A stretch of DNA of 5,278 nt from Gemmatimonadales bacterium UBA1120 (lineage in GTDB: Bacteria; Gemmatimonadota; Gemmatimonadetes; Longimicrobiales; Gaopeijiaceae). The first letter of the stretch is position 1. Each line of letters opens with the position of its first letter. Both the position numbers and the translations under genes were made by a program. The notes beneath the pieces are model-generated. The model was not told the origin of the DNA. It did not search any database and saw nothing but the letters and a program-made list of their open reading frames with translations. Shown here in pieces: positions 1 through 5,278 of the stretch. The DNA lies in assembly GCA_002313925.1 (NCBI GenBank), contig DCAZ01000024.1:1-5278 (forward strand). The letters are read 5' to 3'.

Positions 1-506
1 AATTGCTGGAATGCCATCCGGGCTGTATTAAGCGAACCCCGGCCAAACTGCTCCGCGGCTGTCCGGTAGAGTTGATCTGCATCTCCTACAGCTCCCCCGA
101 GCATGCCTGTAGAATCAAGGACGGGAGAAGCAGCGGTGACTGACCCGCTCCTCAGATTCGTAACCTGTCCTCGGATACCCATTATGGCACGTTGATTCTC
201 CCCAGCCAGCACCTCCAGGGTCGCTAAACCCTCTCCGATTTCTCTCAATTGCTGTGAGATCTCCCCGCGAAAATCAAATAGCTGGATAGATTGGCTACGT
301 AAAGTGTCCCGGGTTGAGTTTGCCTCAGTCTGCAATTGGGTGATCAGTGCAGCTTGCCGCTCTGCCAGCACACGTAGCTCCGCTTGCAATTCAACTTGAA
401 GATCTCGGATATCGCTCTTAGTAGCGCAACTCCCGAGTACTAGGATAGTGGCGATCAGAACAGGGATGCGAAGCCCTAACCAAGACAGGGCCAAACCTCT
501 TACCAT
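1..506 (-). CDS. cpoB: CpoB/YbgF-like Tol-Pal accessory lipoprotein, 3' end cut by window edge
   Basis: Reading from ATG at 506-504 the frame stays open to base 1, giving 168 residues with the C-terminus missing. Residues 1-26 look like a lipoprotein signal: a hydrophobic run (IPVLIATILVLGSC) ending in lipobox LGSC with Cys27. Residues about 30-118 are heptad-like and rich in Leu, Gln, Glu and Arg, consistent with the trimerising coiled coil of the family. A linker follows, and from about residue 143 a segment DADQLYRTAAEQFGRGSLNT matches the first TPR helix pair of CpoB/YbgF (pattern LYxxAxxxFxxGxxxxARxxF). In E. coli, CpoB is a periplasmic protein that links Tol-Pal to PBP1B during division; that role is inferred here from homology and position after pal. 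The predicted lipid anchor is unlike the enterobacterial protein. +2 residue after Cys is Ala, so outer-membrane sorting is expected. A GGAGG-type ribosome site sits at 515-521 within a hairpin. Confidence 0.85.
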   Translation of the reverse strand, partial: MVRGLALSWLGLRIPVLIATILVLGSCATKSDIRDLQVELQAELRVLAERQAALITQLQTEANSTRDTLRSQSIQLFDFRGEISQQLREIGEGLATLEVLAGENQRAIMGIRGQVTNLRSGSVTAASPVLDSTGMLGGAVGDADQLYRTAAEQFGRGSLNTARMAFQQ

Positions 507-514
507 ATCACGAA

Positions 515-542
515 CCCCTCCCCCGGCTCGCCGGGGGGGAGG
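515..542 (-). promoter_or_regulatory. GC-rich hairpin overlapping the cpoB ribosome binding site
   Basis: Between the pal stop (562) and the cpoB start (506), complementary arms at 517-526 and 531-542 flank a 4-base loop (527-530). Ten base pairs are possible, nearly all G-C, with two extra bases in one arm. The minus-strand 3' arm carries the G-rich GGGGAGGGG, the only Shine-Dalgarno-like sequence for cpoB, 8-10 nt before its ATG. No T-run follows the stem on the minus strand, so it does not look like an intrinsic terminator. I infer that the structure could mask the ribosome site and lower or condition cpoB translation relative to pal; it could also be a processing or pausing element. Confidence 0.6.
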
Positions 543-561
543 TCCCGCAAAGGTCACGCTA

Positions 562-1158
562 TCAGTTACCTGGGTTGATAGCGTTTTCACCAGCGGTAAT
601 CACAAACTGGCCACGACGGTTCCGAGACCAAGCGGATTCATCCGAGCCCGATTCGAGCGGACGCTCCTCACCAAAGGAAACGACGCTGAATCGACTCTCT
701 GAGAGTCCAAAGCCAGTCAGGAAATCCCGAACAGCCACTGCTCGGCGATTCCCTAGCGCTAAATTGTACTCGGTCGAGCCGCGGTCGTCGGCATGTCCTT
801 CGATGCGCAGCTGTACCTGCGGACTAGCCCGCAGAATATCAACTTTCGCGCGCAGTGCCGAAGCCGCATCATCACGGATCTCGGACATGTCATAATCGAA
901 GAACACCATCTGAACGAGTGTCCGTTCAGCAGCCTGTCTCGCTCTCTCGCGTGCTGCTTCCTCCGCACGACGAGCTGCCTCTTCTGCAGCTAGGCGGCGA
1001 GCTTCCTCCTCAGTCGCTTGGACTGAGTCTTGATAGGCCCGAAGTGAATCCATGTCCGGCCCCGGCGGTGCCGGAGGCGGAGGCGGTGGGTCACCACCAC
1101 AAGATCCAACAACAAGTGTGGCGGCTGTGACGGCAATAAAGAAACGACGTACGATCAT
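562..1158 (-). CDS. pal: Peptidoglycan-associated lipoprotein Pal
   Basis: 198 residues. Residues 1-19 form a lipoprotein signal with lipobox VGSC and Cys20; the following Gly predicts outer-membrane retention. Residues 24-32 are a proline run, then about 37-80 form a highly charged Ala/Glu/Arg helix. The OmpA-like peptidoglycan-binding domain covers about 82-190: FDYD at 87-90, GHADDRG at 121-127 and YNLALGNRRA at 131-140. The last holds the conserved Arg of this fold, and the Asp expected to contact meso-diaminopimelate is likely in GHADDRG. Pal anchors the outer membrane to peptidoglycan and is mobilised by TolB and TolA at division sites. A GGGAG motif at 1164-1168 lies 5 nt before the ATG, supporting this start. 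The domain is of ordinary length; the Ala/Glu/Arg helix is an addition compared with E. coli Pal. The 203-nt upstream gap suggests that pal may have its own promoter. Confidence 0.95.
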   Translation of the reverse strand: MIVRRFFIAVTAATLVVGSCGGDPPPPPPAPPGPDMDSLRAYQDSVQATEEEARRLAAEEAARRAEEAARERARQAAERTLVQMVFFDYDMSEIRDDAASALRAKVDILRASPQVQLRIEGHADDRGSTEYNLALGNRRAVAVRDFLTGFGLSESRFSVVSFGEERPLESGSDESAWSRNRRGQFVITAGENAINPGN

Positions 1159-1193
1159 CCCTGCTCCCGGGTTGAACGAACTATTTTACGCTC

Positions 1194-1276
1194 ATCTAGG
1201 CGTATTAACGCAGGCCTAGCATAATAACCAAGCTAACGTGCTTCGTGATCATGAAAAGACCCTCTGCTATCTAGGC
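1194..1276. repeat. Recurring ATCTAGGC octamer (two direct copies plus inverted core)
   Basis: ATCTAGGC occurs on the plus strand at 1194-1201 and again at 1269-1276; the inverted core GCCTAG occurs at 1214-1219. All lie in the tolB-pal gap. Direct copies are 75 bp apart, about seven helical turns, which would suit a regulator binding two sites on one face. The motif is short and chance cannot be excluded. Confidence 0.35.
1196..1219 (-). repeat. Imperfect inverted repeat upstream of pal
   Basis: CTAGG/CCTAG arms (1196-1200 and 1215-1219) enclose an inner CGT/ACG pairing around a TAAT-type loop, with a few unpaired bases on one side. It ends about 38 nt before the pal start codon and overlaps neither coding sequence. 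It could be an operator half-site pair or a small leader hairpin. No T-run follows on the minus strand, so a terminator is unlikely. Confidence 0.4.
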
Positions 1277-1361
1277 AAAAACATGAGCGAGCGCAACGCT
1301 TTACGTATGAAGCATGAGTTTGCTCGATCTTCACTGTAAGATGAATCCCATGGTTGGAAGC

Positions 1362-2741
1362 TTAACGCCCTGTACTCAACGCAGGTGACCAGTCAGGCAA
1401 ACCAACCCGTCGGCCTGCCAAAAGTGGCCTCAGTCGTCCAGTTGCAACATCGACCACAAAAAGGCCAAACCCCCACCTACGCTCTCCGACAAAAGCGAGA
1501 TGTCTCCCGTCTGGTGCCCAGCTTGGGTCTTCGTTGTTCCCTTCCCAAGTGAGTTGGTTGAGCCTCCGTCCGTCATTCGACACGCTCGCCACAAGTATGT
1601 GGTAGGTTCCCCGACTAATCGAACCGTGAAAAGCCACCATATCACCGACGGGCGACCAATCCGGCGCAGTGAAATAACCCCTGCCACCGTACTCGTAGGG
1701 TGAAAGCGTTTCAGCATCACCACCCTGTGACGGCATCAGCATAATCTGGGGAACAGCATCTCCGAACCGGTTTGTGTTAAATGCCATCCATTGTCCGTCC
1801 GGAGAATACGTCGGCGACAGATCATACCAGCGCCCACCAGACAGGAATACCAGACAGCAATTTCTCTCGACGTTATAGGTAAAAATACCACTTCTAGCAT
1901 TGCCCGTGACCGAAAATGCCAGAGTAGTGCCGTCAGGATGATAAGTAGGTGTTATGTAGTCTCCCCCGCCTCTAACTTCGGGGAGCATATTCTCTTCTCC
2001 TGTGCGAAGGTCGAGCTCGTAGATGCGTGGCAGTTCTGACTTATAGGATGTAAACGCAACCTTATTTCCATCAGGAGACCAGGTCGGAGAAAGTGTTAAG
2101 TCACGATAATTAGTAATCCGATCTAGATTTTCTCCATCTGAATCAATGACATAAATATCCTTATTTCCTTGATTGTCCGTCATCGTGAAAGCGATCCTGC
2201 TCGCGGCCATCCCAGGGTCACCAGTAGCCCACCTAACTAGTTCGTCTGATGCGCGGTGCACTGCCATGCGAAAATCAGAATCGGCTTCATCAGGAATCCG
2301 GAAACGGCCCCGTTCTACACTCTGGCCATAGACAACGTCATGGAGCTCAAGAATGAGGATATAACCTTCCCCTGCCCCTTCGACCTGGCCAGTAATTAAC
2401 CATACGGCTCCGAGCCGGTCCCAGAGTGTGTAGTCTACGACATCACCGACGAGCCCGGCGGGGATGGAATCCATTACTTCGAAGCGGTCAGAATTACGCA
2501 GGTCCCGACCGACAATCACCTCAACATCGTCTACTAGATCAGCTCCCCCAAAACGCCCAGTGAATGGCTGGATCGCAAGAGCCGGCTGGGGTTGATTCTC
2601 GTAGACGAGTCCTAAACTCACACCCGGAAGCGAGTCGCGTTCCTGTGCAAACCCCGAGGACACTAAGAGACCCATCGAAACGCATAAGGTGACAGTCAAT
2701 CGGAAGCCAAACGATTGAACTACTCCCAACGGCAAGTTCAT
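1362..2741 (-). CDS. tolB: Tol-Pal system beta-propeller protein TolB
   Basis: 459 residues from ATG at 2741-2739. Residues 1-32 are a Sec signal peptide (hydrophobic core about 14-29, likely cut after SSGFA). An N-terminal stretch at about 39-60, ending PALAIQPF, resembles the TolB-box region that contacts TolA and Pal partners. Residues about 45-175 fit the alpha/beta N-terminal domain. From about 180 a six-bladed propeller follows, with WSPDG-type signatures at 221-225, 268-271 (HPDG), 312-316 (YSPDG), 362-366 (WSPVG) and 408-412 (WAPDG), each preceding an AF strand. The protein sits in the periplasm and relays TolA force to Pal. The start shares one base with the tolA stop (TGATG), implying translational coupling; a TTG one codon upstream is possible but less likely. 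An adjacent Cys pair at 295-296 in the middle of the propeller is unusual. Confidence 0.95.
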   Translation of the reverse strand: MNLPLGVVQSFGFRLTVTLCVSMGLLVSSGFAQERDSLPGVSLGLVYENQPQPALAIQPFTGRFGGADLVDDVEVIVGRDLRNSDRFEVMDSIPAGLVGDVVDYTLWDRLGAVWLITGQVEGAGEGYILILELHDVVYGQSVERGRFRIPDEADSDFRMAVHRASDELVRWATGDPGMAASRIAFTMTDNQGNKDIYVIDSDGENLDRITNYRDLTLSPTWSPDGNKVAFTSYKSELPRIYELDLRTGEENMLPEVRGGGDYITPTYHPDGTTLAFSVTGNARSGIFTYNVERNCCLVFLSGGRWYDLSPTYSPDGQWMAFNTNRFGDAVPQIMLMPSQGGDAETLSPYEYGGRGYFTAPDWSPVGDMVAFHGSISRGTYHILVASVSNDGRRLNQLTWEGNNEDPSWAPDGRHLAFVGERRWGFGLFVVDVATGRLRPLLAGRRVGLPDWSPALSTGR

Positions 2742-2744
2742 CAA
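2739..2744 (-). promoter_or_regulatory. tolA stop / tolB start overlap (TGATG)
   Basis: On the minus strand the sequence reads TTGATG. The TGA stop of the tolA-like gene is 2743-2741 and the ATG of tolB is 2741-2739, sharing one base. A weak GGTGG motif lies about 7 nt upstream of the ATG within tolA. Such an arrangement favours re-initiation by the ribosome that finished tolA. A TTG at 2744-2742 is in frame and would add one Met; ATG is the better choice. Confidence 0.75.
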
Positions 2745-3502
2745 TGATCCACCACTCTGCCCGAGTGGGAAATCACTGGAGAGAGCAGTTCTTCAGCTTC
2801 GCCCGGTGGCCTAAAATCAAATTGCACAGGAAGGCGATCGTAGGGCAGTTCGTCTGGCAACTGCCCAAACCGACCCTGACCTGCGCACTCGACAGCTCCA
2901 ATCGCTTCAAAGTCGAAGGCCGTGCTACCCGAGCGACTCGTGAATCTCATGTCGGTCACAGTACCTTCCCGCTCGATCGTGAAGAAGACGGTAGCCTCCC
3001 AGTTCCCACCACCCCTCCACCGAAAACAGTTAAAGATCTGCCGAATGATGTTGTTGTAGTAGGCCGGATAGTCACGGCGAACTCCCTCAAGGCGCACATT
3101 AATACCCTCTCCAGAATCCTCGATCTCCTCAGGAGGTGGGTCTGGTGCCGATGGTGGAGTCTCTTCTTCTTCAACCTCAGTTAGTTCTTCAGTCGGCCTA
3201 TTCTCTTCGGGTGATGGCTCGGGTTCGGGGTCATCCGGCTCTTCGATCGGAACAACTTCCTGCTCGGGTTCTTCCTCTAGTAGTGGCGCAGGCTCGGGCA
3301 GCTCGACCACAAGTTCTTCCATTGCAGGTTGGATCTCAGCTTGGACCGCCGGCGGTGGGCTAACCATTTCGATCTGGTAGGTCACAAACTCCATGGGCGA
3401 GGGGTCAACGAGTGAGGTAAACAATGCAAGCGTGAACAGACCCCCGTGGAGACCGACGGACATTGTCATGCTCCGCTTGTCGAAGGGCGCTGGTTCAAGC
3501 AT
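2741..3502 (-). CDS. tolA: TolA/TonB-family spanning energy transducer
   Basis: 253 residues. A single membrane segment at about 11-32 follows a short cytoplasmic tip with Lys9-Arg10 and carries Ser15 and His19, matching the SxxxH pattern of TonB/TolA helices that contact the proton motor. Residues about 33-133 form an extended Pro/Glu/Asp linker with no Lys and one Arg. The C-terminal domain (about 140-232) has the TonB/TolA shape: YPAYYNNIIRQIFNCF, a strand ATVFFTIEREGTV, then SGS and a final FDFRP strand. It contains Cys159 and Cys206, as TolA domain III also has a Cys pair. Position between tolR and tolB argues for the TolA role, but the linker is TonB-like rather than the long Ala/Lys helix of E. 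coli TolA. It follows tolR by 9 nt with only a weak AAAAGA ribosome site. Met14 has a GGAG 7 nt upstream and is an alternative start that would remove the positive tip. Confidence 0.85.
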   Translation of the reverse strand: MLEPAPFDKRSMTMSVGLHGGLFTLALFTSLVDPSPMEFVTYQIEMVSPPPAVQAEIQPAMEELVVELPEPAPLLEEEPEQEVVPIEEPDDPEPEPSPEENRPTEELTEVEEEETPPSAPDPPPEEIEDSGEGINVRLEGVRRDYPAYYNNIIRQIFNCFRWRGGGNWEATVFFTIEREGTVTDMRFTSRSGSTAFDFEAIGAVECAGQGRFGQLPDELPYDRLPVQFDFRPPGEAEELLSPVISHSGRVVDH

Positions 3503-3511
3503 GGATCTTTT

Positions 3512-3949
3512 CTAGTTCCCGGGCCGGTAGGGCTCAGCAACAACCGACCAATTCACACCACTGTTGACGGAGGCAGCCATAACCCTGAGCACAGGGCCAT
3601 ACGGGGCGAGAGAGTCACCACGGATATAGATGCGCTGAACGTTCCCGGTAGCCATAAGCTGGGGCAATCCCGCTTCAAGCTCCTCAAGTGTCACCTCAGT
3701 CTCCTCCATGAAGATGGTTCCATCCCGCAGGACTGTGACAAAGAACGGCTGATCTTCTGACGTTAGTGGTGGTACGTCTGCCCTCGGGATCGCTACTTCG
3801 ATCCCGCCCTGTAGGATCGGTGCCGTGATGATGAAAATCACTAGAAGCGTGAACGCAACATCGACCAGACTCGTAACGTTGATCTCCGCGTTCACCGGCA
3901 GATCATCACGGTTGGCACGATTCCGACGCCGAATGCCTATCGAACTCAC
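3512..3949 (-). CDS. tolR: TolR/ExbD biopolymer transport protein
   Basis: 145 residues. A basic cytoplasmic tip (RRRNRANRDD) precedes one membrane helix at about 24-45, INVTSLVDVAFTLLVIF, in which Asp30 is at the place of the conserved proton-path Asp of TolR/ExbD. A periplasmic domain follows, with IYIRGDSLAPYGPVLRVM (107-124) typical of the family. With TolQ it forms the inner-membrane motor that uses proton motive force to drive the TolA-like protein. No in-frame ATG occurs near the N-terminus: the start is GTG (3949-3947) with GGAGAA at 3959-3964, 9 nt upstream, and the frame is closed by a stop just upstream. The gene is of usual length. ExbD cannot be separated from TolR by sequence alone; the tol gene order decides. 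Confidence 0.93.
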   Translation of the reverse strand: MSSIGIRRRNRANRDDLPVNAEINVTSLVDVAFTLLVIFIITAPILQGGIEVAIPRADVPPLTSEDQPFFVTVLRDGTIFMEETEVTLEELEAGLPQLMATGNVQRIYIRGDSLAPYGPVLRVMAASVNSGVNWSVVAEPYRPGN

Positions 3950-3964
3950 GGACTCGTATTCTCC
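3947..3964 (-). promoter_or_regulatory. tolR GTG start with Shine-Dalgarno-like GGAGAA
   Basis: GGAGAA at 3959-3964 precedes the GTG at 3949-3947 by 9 nt. An in-frame stop lies upstream and no ATG is available before the membrane helix, so this site decides the start. Confidence 0.65.
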
Positions 3965-3998
3965 GATGCCTCAACCAGCAACTCTGCCGTGATTCTAA

Positions 3999-4721
3999 TC
4001 ATGAGACGAGGCCCTCTCGGGCAAGAGTTCCAATAAATTCACTCGAAAAGCCTTCGAGTTCTCCACTTACCAGATTTAGCTCCCCAACGAAGTGGTTGTA
4101 GGCGATCACTGCTGGGATCGCTACAGCAAGTCCCGCAACCGTTGTCACGAGTGCCTCAGCCACACCCGGAGCCACAGCCATGATATTACTAGAGCCTGAT
4201 GAAGTAATGCCAAGGAACGCGTTCATTATACCAATGACTGTACCCATCAACCCCAGCAGCGGGGATACCGAACCTATGATCGCTAGAGTCCCAAGACCGT
4301 GTGCCAGCTCATCCCTCTCTTCAGCCTCTTCCTTCTCAAGTACCAGCCGGAGCGCTTCCAGTTGTGTAAGCGAAAGCCCTTGCGTGGGTGGCCCGCCCTC
4401 ACGGAGAGCGCCTGGCCGGAGTTCACTAAAGAAGTTGACTCCCTGTCGGAAAACTCGTCCGTAGGGTGACTCGGGCAACGCTAGTATTGCCTTATATGCG
4501 TCCTCCAGGCGCTGGGCTTGCTCCATGTGTTCCAGGAATTGATCTCCCTGCTCCCGGACCTCCCGGAACTGCTTCCATTTATGGAAGATCAACCACCACG
4601 CGTAGATCGATCCTGAGCAAAGCACGAGTAGCACAATCTTTGTAGGCACGGTTCCTCCAAGCACCATTTCGAGAATGCTCTGCGGAGGACGTGCCTGAAG
4701 TAACAGTGCTGATAGCGTCAT
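3999..4721 (-). CDS. tolQ: TolQ/ExbB/MotA-family proton channel protein
   Basis: 240 residues from ATG at 4721-4719. Three membrane helices are visible: about 27-46 (KIVLLVLCSGSIYAWWLIF), 143-170 (LGTLAIIGSVSPLLGLMGTV and on) and 184-208 (APGVAEALVTTVAGLAVAIP). A charged cytoplasmic region lies between the first and second. The GLMGTVIGIMNAF and EALVTT motifs carry the conserved Thr residues lining the TolQ/ExbB pore around the TolR Asp. It forms the stator ring of the Tol motor. The frame remains open upstream to an ATG at 4802, but those 27 codons lie inside the epimerase gene and are hydrophilic; the ATG at 4721 has GGGAG at 4729-4733, 7 nt upstream, and overlaps the epimerase stop as ATGA, so I chose it. 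TolR begins 49 nt after the stop. Confidence 0.94.
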   Translation of the reverse strand: MTLSALLLQARPPQSILEMVLGGTVPTKIVLLVLCSGSIYAWWLIFHKWKQFREVREQGDQFLEHMEQAQRLEDAYKAILALPESPYGRVFRQGVNFFSELRPGALREGGPPTQGLSLTQLEALRLVLEKEEAEERDELAHGLGTLAIIGSVSPLLGLMGTVIGIMNAFLGITSSGSSNIMAVAPGVAEALVTTVAGLAVAIPAVIAYNHFVGELNLVSGELEGFSSEFIGTLAREGLVS

Positions 4722-4733
4722 TCGGTGGCTCCC
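4718..4733 (-). promoter_or_regulatory. Epimerase stop / tolQ start overlap with ribosome site
   Basis: ATGA at 4721-4718 holds the tolQ ATG and the epimerase TGA. GGGAG at 4729-4733 lies 7 nt before the ATG. This sets the tolQ start and implies co-transcription and coupled translation of the two genes. Confidence 0.8.
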
Positions 4734-5278
4734 GCCATCTCTCTTTCTATGAATGTGTATGTTTCCTGCAAGCCCTGTTCCAGAGTAGAACCGGGCGTCC
4801 AACTAAGCGCTCTAAGCTTATCCGCGTTTAGTGCACTGCGCCGAAGTTCCCCGGGGCGTGCAGACTTGTGCTCACGACCCAGATCAATGCCGGCAATTAA
4901 CCCCAGAACATCAGCAAGCCTATTTACGCTCGTTTCGATTCCTGTGCCTACGTTGAAAGCGTGATCATCCAACTGTCCCCTGGAGTCCAAATCGATCTCT
5001 GAGGCCAGAATATTCGCTGAGACGACATCGCCGACATACACATAATCCCGTGTCTGTTCACCATCTCCGAAAATTATAAGCAGCTCTTGAGCCAAGAGTT
5101 TCCGCGAGAATATCGCTACCACGCCGGCCTCACCCTGCGGATTTTGCCGAGGGCCGTAGACATTAGAATACCGAAGAGCAACGTATTCCAGTCCGTGTAC
5201 TTGCCGATAGTAATTCAAGTAAAGCTCCCCTGTGAACTTCGACACACCATAGGGAGAAAGGGGCATCTTGGGTGCAGT
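4718..5278 (-). CDS. NAD-dependent sugar-nucleotide epimerase/dehydratase, 5' end cut by window edge
   Basis: The last 186 residues of an extended short-chain dehydrogenase; the frame is open at base 5278, so the first visible Met (5266) is internal. The N-terminal Rossmann nucleotide-binding part (roughly 120-130 residues) lies outside the window. The catalytic Tyr-x-x-x-Lys is present as SPYGVSK (Tyr10, Lys14 of the fragment), preceded by P-x-SP as in UDP-glucose 4-epimerase relatives. RYSNVYGPRQNP (37-48), FGDGEQTRDYVYVGDV (70-85), FNVGTG (108-113) and RPGELRRSALNADK (141-154) are family signatures for substrate binding. The best guess is a UDP-glucose/UDP-GlcNAc 4-epimerase-like enzyme feeding surface polysaccharide synthesis; the exact substrate cannot be read from this part. 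Its stop overlaps the tolQ start, so it is likely the gene just ahead of the Tol genes in one operon. Confidence 0.9.
   Translation of the reverse strand, partial: TAPKMPLSPYGVSKFTGELYLNYYRQVHGLEYVALRYSNVYGPRQNPQGEAGVVAIFSRKLLAQELLIIFGDGEQTRDYVYVGDVVSANILASEIDLDSRGQLDDHAFNVGTGIETSVNRLADVLGLIAGIDLGREHKSARPGELRRSALNADKLRALSWTPGSTLEQGLQETYTFIEREMAGATE

Larger units (their letters stand above)
1159..1361 (-). promoter_or_regulatory. tolB-pal intergenic region, possible pal promoter/leader
   Basis: This 203-nt gap is the longest non-coding stretch in an otherwise tight operon. On the minus strand it contains TATTAT (1221-1226) and TAAAAT (1183-1188), each resembling a sigma-70 -10 element, but neither has a convincing -35 at the right distance. 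It also holds repeated ATCTAGGC octamers and an imperfect palindrome (listed separately). Only trivial open frames occur. A separate promoter for pal is plausible but not shown. Confidence 0.35.

Noticed and set aside
448..702. Plus-strand 84-codon frame across the pal-cpoB gap
   Set aside because: It runs antisense to cpoB start, the hairpin and the pal end, with no sign of selection or a ribosome site.
1183..1249. Sigma-70 promoter for pal using TATTAT or TAAAAT as -10
   Set aside because: No acceptable -35 hexamer at 16-18 nt could be found for either, so only the region, not a specific promoter, is annotated.
1277..1305. Possible intrinsic terminator after tolB on the minus strand
   Set aside because: A short AGCG/CGCT stem lies a few bases ahead of five T's, but the stem is only about 4 bp and separated from the T-run, so it is too weak to call.
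2744..3184. Plus-strand open frame of 146 codons opposite the tolA-like gene
   Set aside because: It is antisense to a well-supported gene, lacks family features or a ribosome site, and arises from the low-complexity Pro/Glu coding region.
4722..4802. N-terminal extension of TolQ starting at ATG 4802
   Set aside because: The extra 27 residues overlap the epimerase coding end, are hydrophilic and basic, and do not fit TolQ. ATG 4721 has a ribosome site and the ATGA overlap.

Overview
The window carries one compact gene cluster, entirely on the minus strand: the Tol-Pal envelope system of a Gram-negative bacterium. In transcription order (right to left) it reads: 3' part of an NAD-dependent sugar-nucleotide epimerase (cut by the right edge), tolQ, tolR, a tolA/TonB-like gene, tolB, pal, and the first 168 codons of a cpoB/ybgF-like gene (cut by the left edge). 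I see no rRNA, tRNA, CRISPR array, insertion sequence or attachment site, and no credible plus-strand gene; open frames opposite these genes are shadows. No stretch over 300 bases lacks a gene.

The order tolQ-tolR-tolA-tolB-pal-cpoB is the classic one. Several details are not enterobacterial: an acidic Pro/Glu-rich TonB-like spanner in the tolA slot, an Ala/Glu/Arg-rich helix in Pal, a CpoB that appears to be a lipoprotein, and an epimerase fused translationally to the front of the operon. Base composition is a little above half G+C by eye. My best guess is a Gemmatimonadota-like or other non-proteobacterial diderm lineage, probably environmental. This rests on gene architecture and protein style only and is weak.

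Layout: the epimerase stop and the tolQ start overlap (ATGA, 4718-4721). tolQ and tolR are separated by 49 nt. tolR starts at GTG behind a Shine-Dalgarno-like motif. The tolA-like gene follows 9 nt after tolR. tolB starts inside the tolA stop codon (TGATG, 2739-2743). A gap of 203 nt then separates tolB from pal. It holds repeated ATCTAGGC octamers and an imperfect palindrome and is the only sizeable place for a separate promoter or operator. pal and cpoB are 55 nt apart, and this gap holds a strong GC-rich hairpin whose 3' arm contains the cpoB ribosome binding site.

Functionally, TolQ and TolR form an inner-membrane proton-driven motor that energises the TolA-like spanning protein. That protein works on the periplasmic TolB propeller and on Pal, the outer-membrane lipoprotein that binds peptidoglycan. 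CpoB normally tunes peptidoglycan synthesis to outer-membrane constriction. The epimerase would supply a sugar nucleotide for surface polysaccharide. I do not find evidence of a wholly new system here; the points worth a second look are lineage-specific variations on Tol-Pal and the control elements in the two intergenic gaps.
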